DNA of 64,000 nt from Pseudomonas solani (GCF_026072635.1 NZ_AP023081.1:4770501-4834500), one strand, 5' to 3'. Positions 1 through 8,324 are shown, counted from the first letter of the stretch. A program made the numbers and translations. The notes: generated from the letters alone by a model not told the origin.

Positions 1-785
1 ACGAACTGCTCGCCCATCAGGCGCATGGCCATGTCCACGCCCTTGCGGATCAGCGGCTCGCCGGACTTGCCGATGATGCGGTTCAGCGAGCTGGAGAGGC
101 CGGCCTCGTTGTGGGTCGACACCAGCTTGCCGGTGATCAGCAGGCCCCAGGAGGCGGCGTTGACGAACATCGAGGGGCTCTGGCCCAGGTGCTGCTGCCA
201 GTTGCCGTTGCTGATCTTGTCGCGGATCAGGGCGTCGCGGGTGCCCTTGTCGGGGATGCGCAGCAGGGCTTCGGCCAGGCACATCAGCGCCACGCCTTCC
301 TGGGAGGAAAGGGAGAACTCCTGCAACAGGCCCTGGACGATGCCGGCACGGCCGCTGGCGCTTTTCTGGTTGCGCAGCTTCTCGGCGATGCCGTAGGCGA
401 GCTTGTAGGTGGCGTCGGCCATGTCGGCGGGCAGGCGGGCCTGCTCCAGCAGCATTGGCACCACTTCTTCCTCGGGGCGACGATAGGCCCCGGTGATGGC
501 GGCACGCAGCACGGATTGCGGCAGGATGCTTTCGGCGAAGTCGAGGAACGGCTGGTGGATCGGGTCGATCAGGGCTTCCACGGCCTCCAGGTCACCCTCG
601 GCCAGGCGCGCGGCGATGCCTTGGAGCTCGGGAAGGGTCTTGCCGCTTTCCAGGGTCTCCAGGTAGCTGTAGATGGCCTGCTTGATCAGCCAGTGGGGCG
701 TGCGGTCGATCTGGCGGGCGGCCTCTTTCAGGCGCTCACGGGTGGCTTCGTCGAGCTTCACGCCCAGGGTGGTGGTGGTTGCCAT
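1..785 (-). CDS. putA: PutA, bifunctional proline dehydrogenase / P5C dehydrogenase, N-terminal part
   Basis: Oxidises proline to glutamate in two steps and represses its own gene when proline is scarce. Only the first ~261 codons lie in the window; the gene runs off the left edge. The start ATG at 785 follows GAGGAT at good spacing. Residues 1-45 (MATTTTLGVKLDEATRERL...) form the ribbon-helix-helix DNA-binding domain found in autoregulating PutA proteins. The following region matches the PutA dimerisation arm and the beginning of the proline dehydrogenase barrel (IRDKISNGNWQQHLGQSPS, TGKLVSTHNE). Candidate PutA boxes lie just upstream. The divergent partner here is a DUF3820 gene, not putP. 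Confidence 0.93.
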   Translation of the reverse strand, partial: MATTTTLGVKLDEATRERLKEAARQIDRTPHWLIKQAIYSYLETLESGKTLPELQGIAARLAEGDLEAVEALIDPIHQPFLDFAESILPQSVLRAAITGAYRRPEEEVVPMLLEQARLPADMADATYKLAYGIAEKLRNQKSASGRAGIVQGLLQEFSLSSQEGVALMCLAEALLRIPDKGTRDALIRDKISNGNWQQHLGQSPSMFVNAASWGLLITGKLVSTHNEAGLSSSLNRIIGKSGEPLIRKGVDMAMRLMGEQF

Positions 786-856
786 TTCTTATCCTCATTC
801 TTGCCGTGGTCGCGACGGCTTTTGCGGCGCCAAGAGTAGCTGCGCATGAAGCGAGG

Positions 857-1030
857 TGCAACCAGGTGCAACCTAAGTTTTTCCAGTCAATCCGACCATT
901 GGCCGGGCCGTGCAGTAAAAGCCGCACCGCCTTGGTGCCCGTGGCCTGTAGCGCTTCCTTATAAGGTGCAACCCGGTGGCCGGTGGCAGGGTAACCGGCC
1001 AGTCACAAGCCTAGACCCTTTCTGGTTGCA
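857..1030. promoter_or_regulatory. Candidate PutA operator boxes (four GTTGCA motifs)
   Basis: The hexamer GTTGCA, the core reported for PutA binding in enteric bacteria, occurs four times between putA and the next gene: as TGCAAC at 857-862, 867-872 and 967-972, and as GTTGCA at 1025-1030. The first two are exactly 10 bp apart, one helical turn, on the same face. Their position in the putA leader fits autorepression. Binding is inferred, not shown. Confidence 0.6.
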
Positions 1031-1039
1031 CCTGTGGAA

Positions 1040-1276
1040 TCAATCGGCGGGCCGACGGGCTGCACCGGGGCGGCGCAAGGGGGCGAGCAGCGGCTTGAGG
1101 CCGTTGTGGTCGATCTCCTGCATGAGGGCGAGCAGTCTGCCGATCTCACCTTTCGGGAAGCCTTCACGGGCGAACCAGTTGAGGTAGTGGCCGGGCAGGT
1201 CGGCGAGCAGGCGGCCCTTGTACTTGCCGTAGGGCATTTCACGGGTCACCAGGAGCAGCAGGTCTTCGGGTTTCAT
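1040..1276 (-). CDS. DUF3820 family protein
   Basis: Small protein of about 78 aa with the DUF3820 pattern (TREMPYGKYKGRLLADLPGHYLNWF), a family described as quorum-sensing-regulated in P. aeruginosa but of unknown biochemical role. The ATG at 1276 (MKPEDLLLL) is chosen over an in-frame TTG at 1312 because the family consensus begins here. The C-terminal tail (LRRPGAARRPAD) is basic. It shares the strand with putA and lies upstream of it, separated by the putative PutA boxes. Confidence 0.75.
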   Translation of the reverse strand: MKPEDLLLLVTREMPYGKYKGRLLADLPGHYLNWFAREGFPKGEIGRLLALMQEIDHNGLKPLLAPLRRPGAARRPAD

Positions 1277-1426
1277 CGGTCTCGCGCCGGCCGGGAGGAG
1301 GGAAGTGGGCAAGAATACCTGCTAACCGGCTACTGTCACTTGAGCCTGAGTCACGAAGCCGATATTTTTGAGCCGCCTAATCATTAGTCTGCTACCAAAT
1401 CGGGCGCGGACCACCCCGGAATCCCC

Positions 1427-2305
1427 ATGAGAACCAACCCCCCATCGCTGCGACGAGAGGAACCCCTGAAGGGCATCCTGCTCGTGTGCCTGGCGATTTT
1501 CCTGTTCTCCAGCCATGACGCGATCTCCAAATACCTGTCGGCCTTCTACCCGATCGTCATGGTGGTCTGGGTGCGCTACCTGGTGCATACGCTGCTGATG
1601 GCGGGCTTCCTGCTGCCCCGCGAGGGCCTGCGCGTGCTGCGTACCCAGCGCCCGCTGCTGCAGCTGGGCCGGGCGCTGTGCCTGATCGGCACCAGCCTGT
1701 TCTTCACCACCGGCCTGCGCTACATCCCCCTGGCGGAGGCCACGGCGGTGAACTTCCTCGCGCCGCTGGTGGTGACCGCGCTGTCGGTGCCTTTCCTCGG
1801 CGAGCGCGTCACCCGTGGGCAGTGGGTGGCGGTGCTGCTGGGCCTGGGCGGGGTGATGCTGATCGTGCGGCCGGGCAGCTCGCTATTCACCCCGGCGATC
1901 CTCCTGCCGCTGGCCTCGGCGCTGTGCTTCGGTTTCTACCAGTTGTTTACCCGGCGCCTGAGCCAGACCGACAGCCCGGGCACCAGCAACTTCATCACCG
2001 GCATCACCAACACCCTGATCATGAGCACCCTGGTGCCGTTCTTCTGGGAAGCACCGACCACCCTGGCCCACGGCCTGCTGTTGCTGGCGCTGGGTGCCTG
2101 CGGGATGGGCGGGCACGTGCTGCTCACCCAGGCCTTCCGCCATGCCTCACCGGCGCTGCTGGCGCCGTTCAGCTACGGGCAGATCGTCTTCGCCGGGTTG
2201 CTCGGCTTCCTGCTCTTCGGCCACGCGCCGGATGCCATCGGTATCGCCGGCATCCTGGTGATCGTCGGCAGCGGCCTGTTCACGGCCTACGCGCAGCGGC
2301 GCTGA
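1427..2305 (+). CDS. EamA/DMT-family transporter
   Basis: Inner-membrane protein of 292 aa with about ten hydrophobic helices in two EamA halves, the normal size and layout of drug/metabolite transporters. The first half holds the typical EATAVNFLAPLVVT segment and the charged loop GERVTRGQW. The substrate cannot be predicted. The start ATG at 1427 leaves a short cytoplasmic leader. Its 3' end overlaps the end of the convergent gene at 2280 by 26 bp, so the two transcripts are antisense at their tails. Confidence 0.85.
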   Translation: MRTNPPSLRREEPLKGILLVCLAIFLFSSHDAISKYLSAFYPIVMVVWVRYLVHTLLMAGFLLPREGLRVLRTQRPLLQLGRALCLIGTSLFFTTGLRYIPLAEATAVNFLAPLVVTALSVPFLGERVTRGQWVAVLLGLGGVMLIVRPGSSLFTPAILLPLASALCFGFYQLFTRRLSQTDSPGTSNFITGITNTLIMSTLVPFFWEAPTTLAHGLLLLALGACGMGGHVLLTQAFRHASPALLAPFSYGQIVFAGLLGFLLFGHAPDAIGIAGILVIVGSGLFTAYAQRR

Positions 2306-2636
2306 AGTCGTCGGCGCTGCGGGCCAGCGTGTGGCTGGCCTGGGCGTTGTCGACGTACTCCTTGAGCCAGCGCAGCACCTCCACCGGTTCCCAGCGGGCC
2401 GGGTCGAAGAGGGCGTAGGCCAGCCCCTGGTAACCCACCACATCGAGCTGCTTGTGGTAACCGGCGCGCTGGAACAGCGCTTCGATCTCCGCCAGGCAGG
2501 TGTTGAAGTGCACCCGTGTGAACGGCGTCTTGCCGTCGGTCACCAGCCCTTCCAGGCGCAGTTCCGCGACCGCCTCGCTCACCTCGTCCACGGCCATGCG
2601 ATTGACCGTGTATTTCAGCTGCAGTACGTCGACCAT
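2280..2636 (-). CDS. Hypothetical protein (118 aa)
   Basis: Soluble protein of 118 aa without recognised catalytic motifs. The ATG at 2636 has a strong Shine-Dalgarno (GAGGAGGAGAACAGGG before ATG) and is preferred to a longer frame extending to 3035 whose upstream part looks non-coding. The gene is divergent from endA, and a LexA-like palindrome lies about 205 bp upstream, so damage-inducible expression is possible. The function is unknown. Confidence 0.75.
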   Translation of the reverse strand: MVDVLQLKYTVNRMAVDEVSEAVAELRLEGLVTDGKTPFTRVHFNTCLAEIEALFQRAGYHKQLDVVGYQGLAYALFDPARWEPVEVLRWLKEYVDNAQASHTLARSADDFSAAARRP

Positions 2637-2840
2637 CCCTGTTCTCCTCCTCAATGCAGGCCTTGCGCCTTGTTGCGGCTTCCAGCCGACTGGCGCAGGG
2701 GGCGGGGGGCCGGCCGCTTCGGCAAGCGGGGTGGAAAGCCGAGACCGGCGACCTGGGAGACGATGATCCCAGGGATTTGTGACAGTGGTTTTGGCAAGGC
2801 GGTTGGGGCTGAAAGGTTCATAGGACGCTTCTCTGAAATA

Positions 2841-2856
2841 CTGTATATTTATACAT
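2841..2856. promoter_or_regulatory. LexA-like box
   Basis: The sequence CTG-TATATTTATA-CAT matches the CTG-N10-CAG LexA consensus with an AT-rich centre and one mismatch at the final base. It lies between the divergent genes at 2636 (minus) and 2953 (endA, plus). It could equally be a -10-rich promoter segment. Confidence 0.4.
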
Positions 2857-2952
2857 CTATCAGCTTCGCCGCTTCGTTTGCAACCAAACTCCGATGAATA
2901 AACGTTGTCAGTGAAGGCCTTGAAAACAGCCGTACCGGGAACCCCAGAAGTA

Positions 2953-3639
2953 ATGATCCGTCTCGTCCTGCTGCTGAGCCTTCTATTGGCCGGCACCGCC
3001 CACGCCTCCGCCCCCCGCACCTTCCAGGAAGCCAAGAAAGTCGCCTGGAAGCTCTACGCTCCCCACCCCGTCGAGTTCTATTGCGGCTGCCGCTACAACG
3101 GCAACAAGGTCGACCTGAAGAGCTGCGGCTACGTGCCCCGCACCAATGCCCAGCGGGCCAAGCGCATCGAGTGGGAGCACATCGTACCGGCCTGGGTCAT
3201 CGGCCATCAGCGCCAGTGCTGGCAGAAGGGCGGGCGCGAGAACTGTGCCAGGCATGACGCCGCCTTCCGCCGCGCCGAGGCCGACCTGCACAACCTGGTG
3301 CCGAGCATCGGCGAGGTGAATGGCGACCGCAGCAACTACGGCTTCGGCTGGCTGCCACAAAAGCCCAGCCAGTACGGCGCCTGCCCGATGGTGGTGGACT
3401 TCAAGGCACGCAAGGCCATGCCGCGCCAGCAGGTGCGCGGCATGATCGCGCGCACCTACTTCTACATGAGCGAACGCTACGGCCTGCGCCTCTCCAAGCA
3501 GGACCGCCAGCTCTACAGCGCCTGGAACAAGCAGTACCCGGCCGAAGCCTGGGAGCGTAACCGCAACCAGCGCGTCGCCTGCGCCATGGGCCACGGCAAC
3601 CACTTCGTGGGGGCGGTGAACCTGAAGTTGTGCAAGTAG
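2953..3639 (+). CDS. endA: Endonuclease I (periplasmic DNase)
   Basis: Secreted or periplasmic non-specific DNase of 228 aa. The start ATG at 2953 gives a clean signal peptide (MIRLVLLLSLLLAGTAHA). The catalytic Endonuclease_1 core is present: EWEHIVPAW with the general-base His, and DLHNLVPSIGEVNGDRSN with the metal-binding Asn. Conserved cysteines (YCGCRY, KSCGY, CARH, ACPMV, VACAMG) suggest disulphides and export. A shorter product than the longer in-frame start at 2905, which would bury the signal peptide. A 21-bp palindrome begins at its stop codon. Confidence 0.93.
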   Translation: MIRLVLLLSLLLAGTAHASAPRTFQEAKKVAWKLYAPHPVEFYCGCRYNGNKVDLKSCGYVPRTNAQRAKRIEWEHIVPAWVIGHQRQCWQKGGRENCARHDAAFRRAEADLHNLVPSIGEVNGDRSNYGFGWLPQKPSQYGACPMVVDFKARKAMPRQQVRGMIARTYFYMSERYGLRLSKQDRQLYSAWNKQYPAEAWERNRNQRVACAMGHGNHFVGAVNLKLCK

Positions 3640-3728
3640 GGGCGACTTCAGTCGCCCAGGGCAACGGAGTTGCCGCGGCTTGCGGAGGGCAGCCCTGCGG
3701 GCTGCTTGGCGACTGAAGTCGCCCCTAC
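3636..3728. repeat. Inverted repeat downstream of endA
   Basis: Two perfect 21-bp arms, 3636-3656 (GTAGGGGCGACTTCAGTCGCC) split here as arm one and its reverse complement at 3708-3728. Each arm also contains the internal palindrome GGCGACTTCAGTCGCC. A third copy occurs at 4454-4474. This is the type of dispersed palindromic repeat common between Pseudomonas genes; the pair may act as a terminator or mRNA 3' stabiliser for endA. Confidence 0.75.
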
Positions 3729-3785
3729 AGGTTGCGCTGCGCATCAGCCGCGAACCCTTCTGAAACATCGCATCGCGAATGAATT

Positions 3786-4345
3786 GGCTCTGTCTGCGTT
3801 AGCTATTGTGGTTTTAAAGCAAGCGCTCAAGCACGGCCATTTCCGGGCGTCCAAGAGTTCGTACCACCTCCATCGCATGGGTTTCGCTTCGCTCTACACC
3901 ATCCTACGAAAGCCGCCGCTACGTGCACGTTGGATTGGTGCGCACATCAATGTGTGGATTTGAGCAAAGAAAGTTGGAGCAGCCGCCAACGCCCCTCCAG
4001 GAGGCCGAACGCAGTCGTTGCGCCGGGGGACGAGCGGCATGGATGCCGCGAGAGGCGCGCCAGGCCATGGATGGCCCATCGCGCCGGCCCCCAGACGACG
4101 CTTGCGGCGAACGCACTTCAGTGCGGCCCGAAGGGCGAGCGTAGCGAGTAACGACGATGGAGTGAGGGAACCCCGGCGAAGCCGGGGCCGGATGATGGGG
4201 CAAGTTTTTTGGTTCCTTTTCACCGGGCTGGCGTTCCAGCGATTGGAAAAGGGACTCGCCCGGGTGGGCGAAACCAGAAACATCACCAGAGCTCGGCAAT
4301 CAGCTGAGTTCAAATCCTCTAGCAACACTTAACGCAGACAGAGCC
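3786..4345. mobile_element. Non-autonomous insertion element (MITE-like), 560 bp
   Basis: Bounded by perfect 16-bp terminal inverted repeats GGCTCTGTCTGCGTTA (3786-3801 and, inverted, 4330-4345), with partial matching further in. It is flanked by a perfect 8-bp direct repeat AATGAATT (3778-3785 and 4346-4353), a target-site duplication. Removing element and one repeat restores a palindromic REP-like site, GCGAATGAATTCGC. No transposase is encoded. The inside holds nested palindromes and a segment (AACCCCGGCGAAGCCGGGG, then TTTTTTGGTTCCTTTTCA) that I recall from many Pseudomonas intergenic regions. An 8-bp duplication with GGC-starting ends fits IS6, ISL3 or IS1595 families; which one is not decided. 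Confidence 0.8.
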
Positions 4346-4384
4346 AATGAATTCGCTCCCACGAGGCGGCAGTGCAGGCACCCT

Positions 4385-4474
4385 TTGTGGGAGCGGCTTC
4401 AGCCGCGAAAGAGCGTCCGCAGGCACCCGGTAGCGAATGACCGGATAACCCAGGGCGACTGAAGTCGCCCCTAC
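4385..4474. repeat. REP-like palindromes upstream of the GNAT gene
   Basis: Contains TGTGGGAGCGGCTTCAGCCGCG (about 4386-4407), a common Pseudomonas intergenic palindrome, and a third copy of the GGCGACTGAAGTCGCCCCTAC repeat at 4454-4474. No gene is seen between the insertion element and 4576. Confidence 0.6.
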
Positions 4475-4575
4475 AGGGCGGCCTGGCGCTGTATGCCGTT
4501 TTTCCCAGCGATCTGTGCCTATCGGCTGCCGCGTGTTGCGCCCTAGCATCGGTCATCGATGAAGAGGGCAGTGCG

Positions 4576-5067
4576 ATGGACGGAATTCCCGGCGGTATCG
4601 AATTTCCTGGCCTGCAGGTGCGGCGGCTGGTGCCGGACGACCTGGAGCGGGTTTGCGTGCACCGCGAGGCGATGTTCCTCGAGGCGGGAGGCGACCCGGC
4701 GGGGCTGCGGGTGATGACCGAGCACTTCCGCCCGTGGCTGCGGGAGCGCCTGGCCGACGGCCGCTACTACGGCTTCGCGCTGATGGACGAGGCGCGCATT
4801 GCGGCGGCCATCGGCCTGATGAGCATCGAGTGGCCGCCGCATCCTTCCCACCCGGAGCAGGACCAGCGCGGCTATGTGCTGAACGTGTTCGTCGAGCCCG
4901 ACTACCGGCGCCGGGGCCTGGCGTCGGCGCTGATGAAGCTGGCCGAGGCCGAATTCACCCGTCGTGGCCTGGGCTTTGCGGTGCTGCATGCGACCCAGGT
5001 CGGTCGCCCGGTGTACGAGGCGCTCGGCTGGGCGGCCACCAGCGAGATGGCCAAGGCCATTGGCTGA
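4576..5067 (+). CDS. GNAT family N-acetyltransferase
   Basis: Protein of 163 aa with the GNAT fold. The acetyl-CoA pyrophosphate loop is visible as VEPDYRRRGLASALM, after the beta-4 strand YVLNVFV, and the C-terminal region ends with the usual RPVYEALGW motif. The substrate is unknown. The ATG at 4576 is the first good start after the repeat region. It stands alone, 170 bp before the cytochrome gene. Confidence 0.85.
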   Translation: MDGIPGGIEFPGLQVRRLVPDDLERVCVHREAMFLEAGGDPAGLRVMTEHFRPWLRERLADGRYYGFALMDEARIAAAIGLMSIEWPPHPSHPEQDQRGYVLNVFVEPDYRRRGLASALMKLAEAEFTRRGLGFAVLHATQVGRPVYEALGWAATSEMAKAIG

Positions 5068-5240
5068 GCCGCCATCCCGGCACCGTCCCTGGCCGGAAAT
5101 CACCGCGCTGTCCCCTTAAGCCCCCCTGGCTGTCCGCGATTGCCCTCAGCCCCTGTCGAGCGGCTGGCTTAACGTTGCCCTCTACCCACCACAACAAGAG
5201 CCCGTGCCGGCTGCCTGGCACGGTAGACGAGGGGAGTGCG

Positions 5241-5609
5241 ATGCCGAAACCCAGAACACTGCTGATTCCCGCCGCCCTGCTGGCCCTGGCCGGGCTGCTT
5301 GGCGGTTGTGGCGAGGAGGCCAAGCCGGCCGCGCCGCAGAACGCCGCCACCCTGGCCCCCACCGACCCGGCCCTGGCCAAGGTCTACGACACCAGCTGCA
5401 AGCTGTGCCACGCCAACCCCGCCTCCGGCGCCCCGCAGAGTGGCGACACCGCAGCCTGGGCGCCCCGGGTAGCCCAGGGCACGGACAGCCTGCTGGACCA
5501 CAGCATCAATGGCTTCAAGGGCATGCCGCCGATGGGCATGTGCATGCAGTGCTCGGAAGAACAGTTCCTGGCGCTGATTTCCTTCATGTCCGGTCAGCAC
5601 CTCGAATAA
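5241..5609 (+). CDS. Lipoprotein c-type cytochrome (cytochrome c5-like)
   Basis: Exported, lipid-anchored electron carrier of 122 aa. The signal peptide ends in a lipobox (LAGLLGGC). One haem site CKLCH lies near residue 53, and the distal region reads MPPMGMCMQC, giving the axial Met and the cysteine pair typical of the c5 group. It starts a three-gene operon: its stop is 10 bp before the FAD oxidase start. It is therefore the likely electron acceptor for that oxidase, passing electrons to the respiratory chain. Confidence 0.85.
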   Translation: MPKPRTLLIPAALLALAGLLGGCGEEAKPAAPQNAATLAPTDPALAKVYDTSCKLCHANPASGAPQSGDTAAWAPRVAQGTDSLLDHSINGFKGMPPMGMCMQCSEEQFLALISFMSGQHLE

Positions 5610-5619
5610 GGCGTCCTCC

Positions 5620-7014
5620 ATGGTTATGAATCTCACCCGACGCCAACTGCTGCAGCGGGCCGGCGTCGCTGGCGCCTTCACGGCCCTGGCCTGCACCCCG
5701 GCGATGGCGGAACTGGTCCGCGCACCCCGCCTGATTCCCTGGCGCAACTGGTCCGGCGGGCAGAGCTGCCTGCCCCAGGCGCGCCTCGCCCCGCAAAACC
5801 TGGACGAACTGGTCCAGGCCATCCGCCAGGCCGAAGGCAAGGTCCGCCCGGTGGGCTCCGCTCACTCCTTCAGCGCCCTGGTGCCCACCGACGGCACCCT
5901 GGTGTCGCTCGCCTATTTCAATGGTTTGCTGAGCCACGACCCGGCCACCCTGCAGGCGGAGTTCGCCGCCGGCACGCCGATGTCGCTGATGGGCCCGGCG
6001 CTCAAGGATGTGGGCCAGGCCCTGCACAACATGGCCGACATCGACTACCAGACCCTGGCCGGGGCGATCGCCACCTCGACCCACGGCACCGGCGTCGGCT
6101 TCGGCTCCTATTCCGACCATGTCACCGGCCTGCAACTGGTGACCGCCAGCGGCGAGGTGCTGGATTGCGACGCCCAGCGCCACCCCGAGGTGTTCAATGC
6201 CGCGCGGGTGTCCCTCGGCGCCTTTGGCATCGCCACCCGGGTGCGCATGCAGAACCGCGAGGCCTACCGCCTGCGCGAGAAGCAGTGGATCGCCAGCACC
6301 GAGGAGCTGCTGGAGGACGTGGACAACCTCACCCGTGACAACCAGCACTGGGAAATGCTGGTGATCACCCATTCCGACTACGCGCTGTCCATCGCCCTCA
6401 ACGAGACCACCGACCCGGCGACACCGCCGCTGGACCCGGCGGAAGAGGGGGGCAACGAGTTCGTGAAGATCATCGAGAACCTCGACAAGTACGGCAGCGA
6501 CTTCCCCGCCGCGCGCCGCGCGCTGCTCAACAGCCTGCGCCATATCGCCAGCTTCGATGACCGGGTCGGCGACTCCTACGAGATCTACGCCAACGTGCGC
6601 AACGTGCGCTTCAACGAGATGGAGTACTCGGTGCCCGCCGAGCACGGCCCGGCCTGCCTGCGGGAGATCCTTGCGCTGATCCGCGAGAAGGACCTGCGCA
6701 CCTGGTTCCCCATCGAGTACCGCTACGTGAAGGCCGACGACATCCCCCTGAGCATGTTCGAGGGGCGCGACAGCTGTTCGATCTCCGTGCACCAGCATTA
6801 CGGCATGGACCACCACAACTTCTTCGCCGCCGTCGAACCGATCTTCTGGAAGTACGCCGGCCGGCCGCATTGGGGCAAGTTGCACACGCTGAATGCGCGC
6901 ACCCTGCAGCCGCTCTACCCGCGCTGGAAGGAATTCACCGAGGTGCGCCAGGCGCTGGACCCGAGCGGCAAGTTCCTCAATGCGCACCTGTCCTCGATCC
7001 TCGGCGTGGCCTGA
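5620..7014 (+). CDS. Tat-exported FAD-linked oxidase (aldonolactone oxidase family)
   Basis: Flavoprotein of 464 aa. The N-terminus TRRQLLQRAGVAGAFTALA is a Tat signal ending near AMAE. The FAD-binding PCMH domain follows (PVGSAHSFSALVPTDG and GAIATSTHGTGVGFGS), then an ALO-type C-terminal domain ending with HWGKLHT. Relatives oxidise sugar lactones or alditols; the substrate here is not known. A second in-frame ATG lies two codons in. Location between a cytochrome and an exported PLP-fold protein suggests a periplasmic dehydrogenase using the cytochrome. Confidence 0.85.
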   Translation: MVMNLTRRQLLQRAGVAGAFTALACTPAMAELVRAPRLIPWRNWSGGQSCLPQARLAPQNLDELVQAIRQAEGKVRPVGSAHSFSALVPTDGTLVSLAYFNGLLSHDPATLQAEFAAGTPMSLMGPALKDVGQALHNMADIDYQTLAGAIATSTHGTGVGFGSYSDHVTGLQLVTASGEVLDCDAQRHPEVFNAARVSLGAFGIATRVRMQNREAYRLREKQWIASTEELLEDVDNLTRDNQHWEMLVITHSDYALSIALNETTDPATPPLDPAEEGGNEFVKIIENLDKYGSDFPAARRALLNSLRHIASFDDRVGDSYEIYANVRNVRFNEMEYSVPAEHGPACLREILALIREKDLRTWFPIEYRYVKADDIPLSMFEGRDSCSISVHQHYGMDHHNFFAAVEPIFWKYAGRPHWGKLHTLNARTLQPLYPRWKEFTEVRQALDPSGKFLNAHLSSILGVA

Positions 7015-7029
7015 TAACAAGGAGAAACC

Positions 7030-8307
7030 ATGAACCGTCGCAAATTCCTCGTCGGTACCGCCGGTGCCGGCGTGCTGCTCGCCGGTGTCGGTGCCTGGAT
7101 GCGCCCGGCCGACAAGGGCGCCCCCTACAGCGATTACTTCGCGCGGCTGAACCGCGAGCTCAAGGAGCGGGGGCCGATGCACCCGGTGATGCTGATCGAC
7201 CTGGACCGGCTGGACCACAACATCGATGTGGTGATGCAGTCGGTGCGCCGTGCCGGCAAGGCGTTGCGCCTGGTGGAGAAGTCGCTGCCGTCGCCGCAAC
7301 TGCTCGACTACATCGCCAAGCGCGCGGGCACCCGGCGGATGATGTCGTTCCACCAGCCCTTCCTCAATCACGACGCCGAGCGCTTCCCCGATTCCGACCT
7401 GCTGCTCGGCAAGCCGATGCCGGTGCGCTCGGCGCAACTGTTCTACGAAAGCCATCGCGGCGCCTTCGACCCGACGACCCAGCTGCAATGGCTGCTCGAC
7501 ACCCCCGAGCGGCTGGAGCAGTACCTGGCACTGGCCAAGGGCCTGAACACGCGCATGCGCATCAACATCGAGCTGGATGTGGGGCTGCATCGGGGCGGCG
7601 TTCAGGACCAGGCGACCCTGGGGCGGATGCTCGGTCTGATCGGCGCCAACCCGCAGCACCTGGAGTTCGCCGGCTTCATGGGCTACGACCCCTTCGTCGG
7701 CATGGGCGTGCCGGGCATCCTCGGCTCGCCCGAGGAGTTGTTCGCCAAGGTGATGACCCTCTACGACGGCTTCGTCGACTACACCCGCATCCAGCACGCC
7801 GCGCTGTGGCGCCCGGGCCTGACGCTGAACACCGCCGGCAGCCCGAGCTACCGCATGCACGAGCGCGAGCGCACCAGCAGCGAGGTGTCGGTGGGCTCGG
7901 CGCTGCTCAAGCCCACCCATTACGACCTGCCGTCCCTGGAGGAGCACCAGCCGGCGGCCTATATCGCCACGCCGGTACTCAAGAGCACCGGTGCGGTGCG
8001 GATCCCGGCGCTGGACGGCAAGTCGGCGCTGTTCTCCTGGTGGGACCCGAACCAGCGCGAGACCTTCTTCATCTACGGCGGCAACTGGATGGCCGAGCCG
8101 GAGTCGCCCAAGGGGCTGCAGTTCAACGGCCTCTACGGGCGCAGTTCCAACCAGGAGATGGTCAACGGTTCCCACGCCGTCGGCCTGGGCGTGGATGACC
8201 AGGTGTTCCTGCGGCCGACCCAGTCGGAATCCATCCTGCTGCAGTTCGGCGACCTGCTGGCGGTGCGCGATGGGCGCATCGTCGACACCTGGCCGGTGTA
8301 CAGCTGA
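7030..8307 (+). CDS. Exported DSD1/D-threonine-aldolase-like PLP-fold protein
   Basis: Protein of 425 aa with an alanine-racemase-type barrel (PVMLIDLDRLDHNIDVV, a candidate PLP lysine in RLVEKSLPS) and a C-terminal domain ending FGDLLAVRDGRIVDTWPVY as in the DSD1/D-threonine aldolase family. The start NRRKFLVGTAGAGVLLAGV is Tat-like with no c-region typical of cytosolic homologues. At the site where family members keep the HxC/HxD metal ligands this protein reads RPTQSES, so metal-dependent aldol chemistry is doubtful. RBS AAGGAG precedes the ATG. Third gene of the operon with the cytochrome and oxidase. Confidence 0.8.
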   Translation: MNRRKFLVGTAGAGVLLAGVGAWMRPADKGAPYSDYFARLNRELKERGPMHPVMLIDLDRLDHNIDVVMQSVRRAGKALRLVEKSLPSPQLLDYIAKRAGTRRMMSFHQPFLNHDAERFPDSDLLLGKPMPVRSAQLFYESHRGAFDPTTQLQWLLDTPERLEQYLALAKGLNTRMRINIELDVGLHRGGVQDQATLGRMLGLIGANPQHLEFAGFMGYDPFVGMGVPGILGSPEELFAKVMTLYDGFVDYTRIQHAALWRPGLTLNTAGSPSYRMHERERTSSEVSVGSALLKPTHYDLPSLEEHQPAAYIATPVLKSTGAVRIPALDGKSALFSWWDPNQRETFFIYGGNWMAEPESPKGLQFNGLYGRSSNQEMVNGSHAVGLGVDDQVFLRPTQSESILLQFGDLLAVRDGRIVDTWPVYS

Positions 8308-8324
8308 GTGGATGGCACACCGCC

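Noticed and set aside
3894..4332. Several short open frames inside the 560-bp element
   Set aside because: No transposase motif; the frames overlap in all directions and follow the palindromes, so the element is non-coding.
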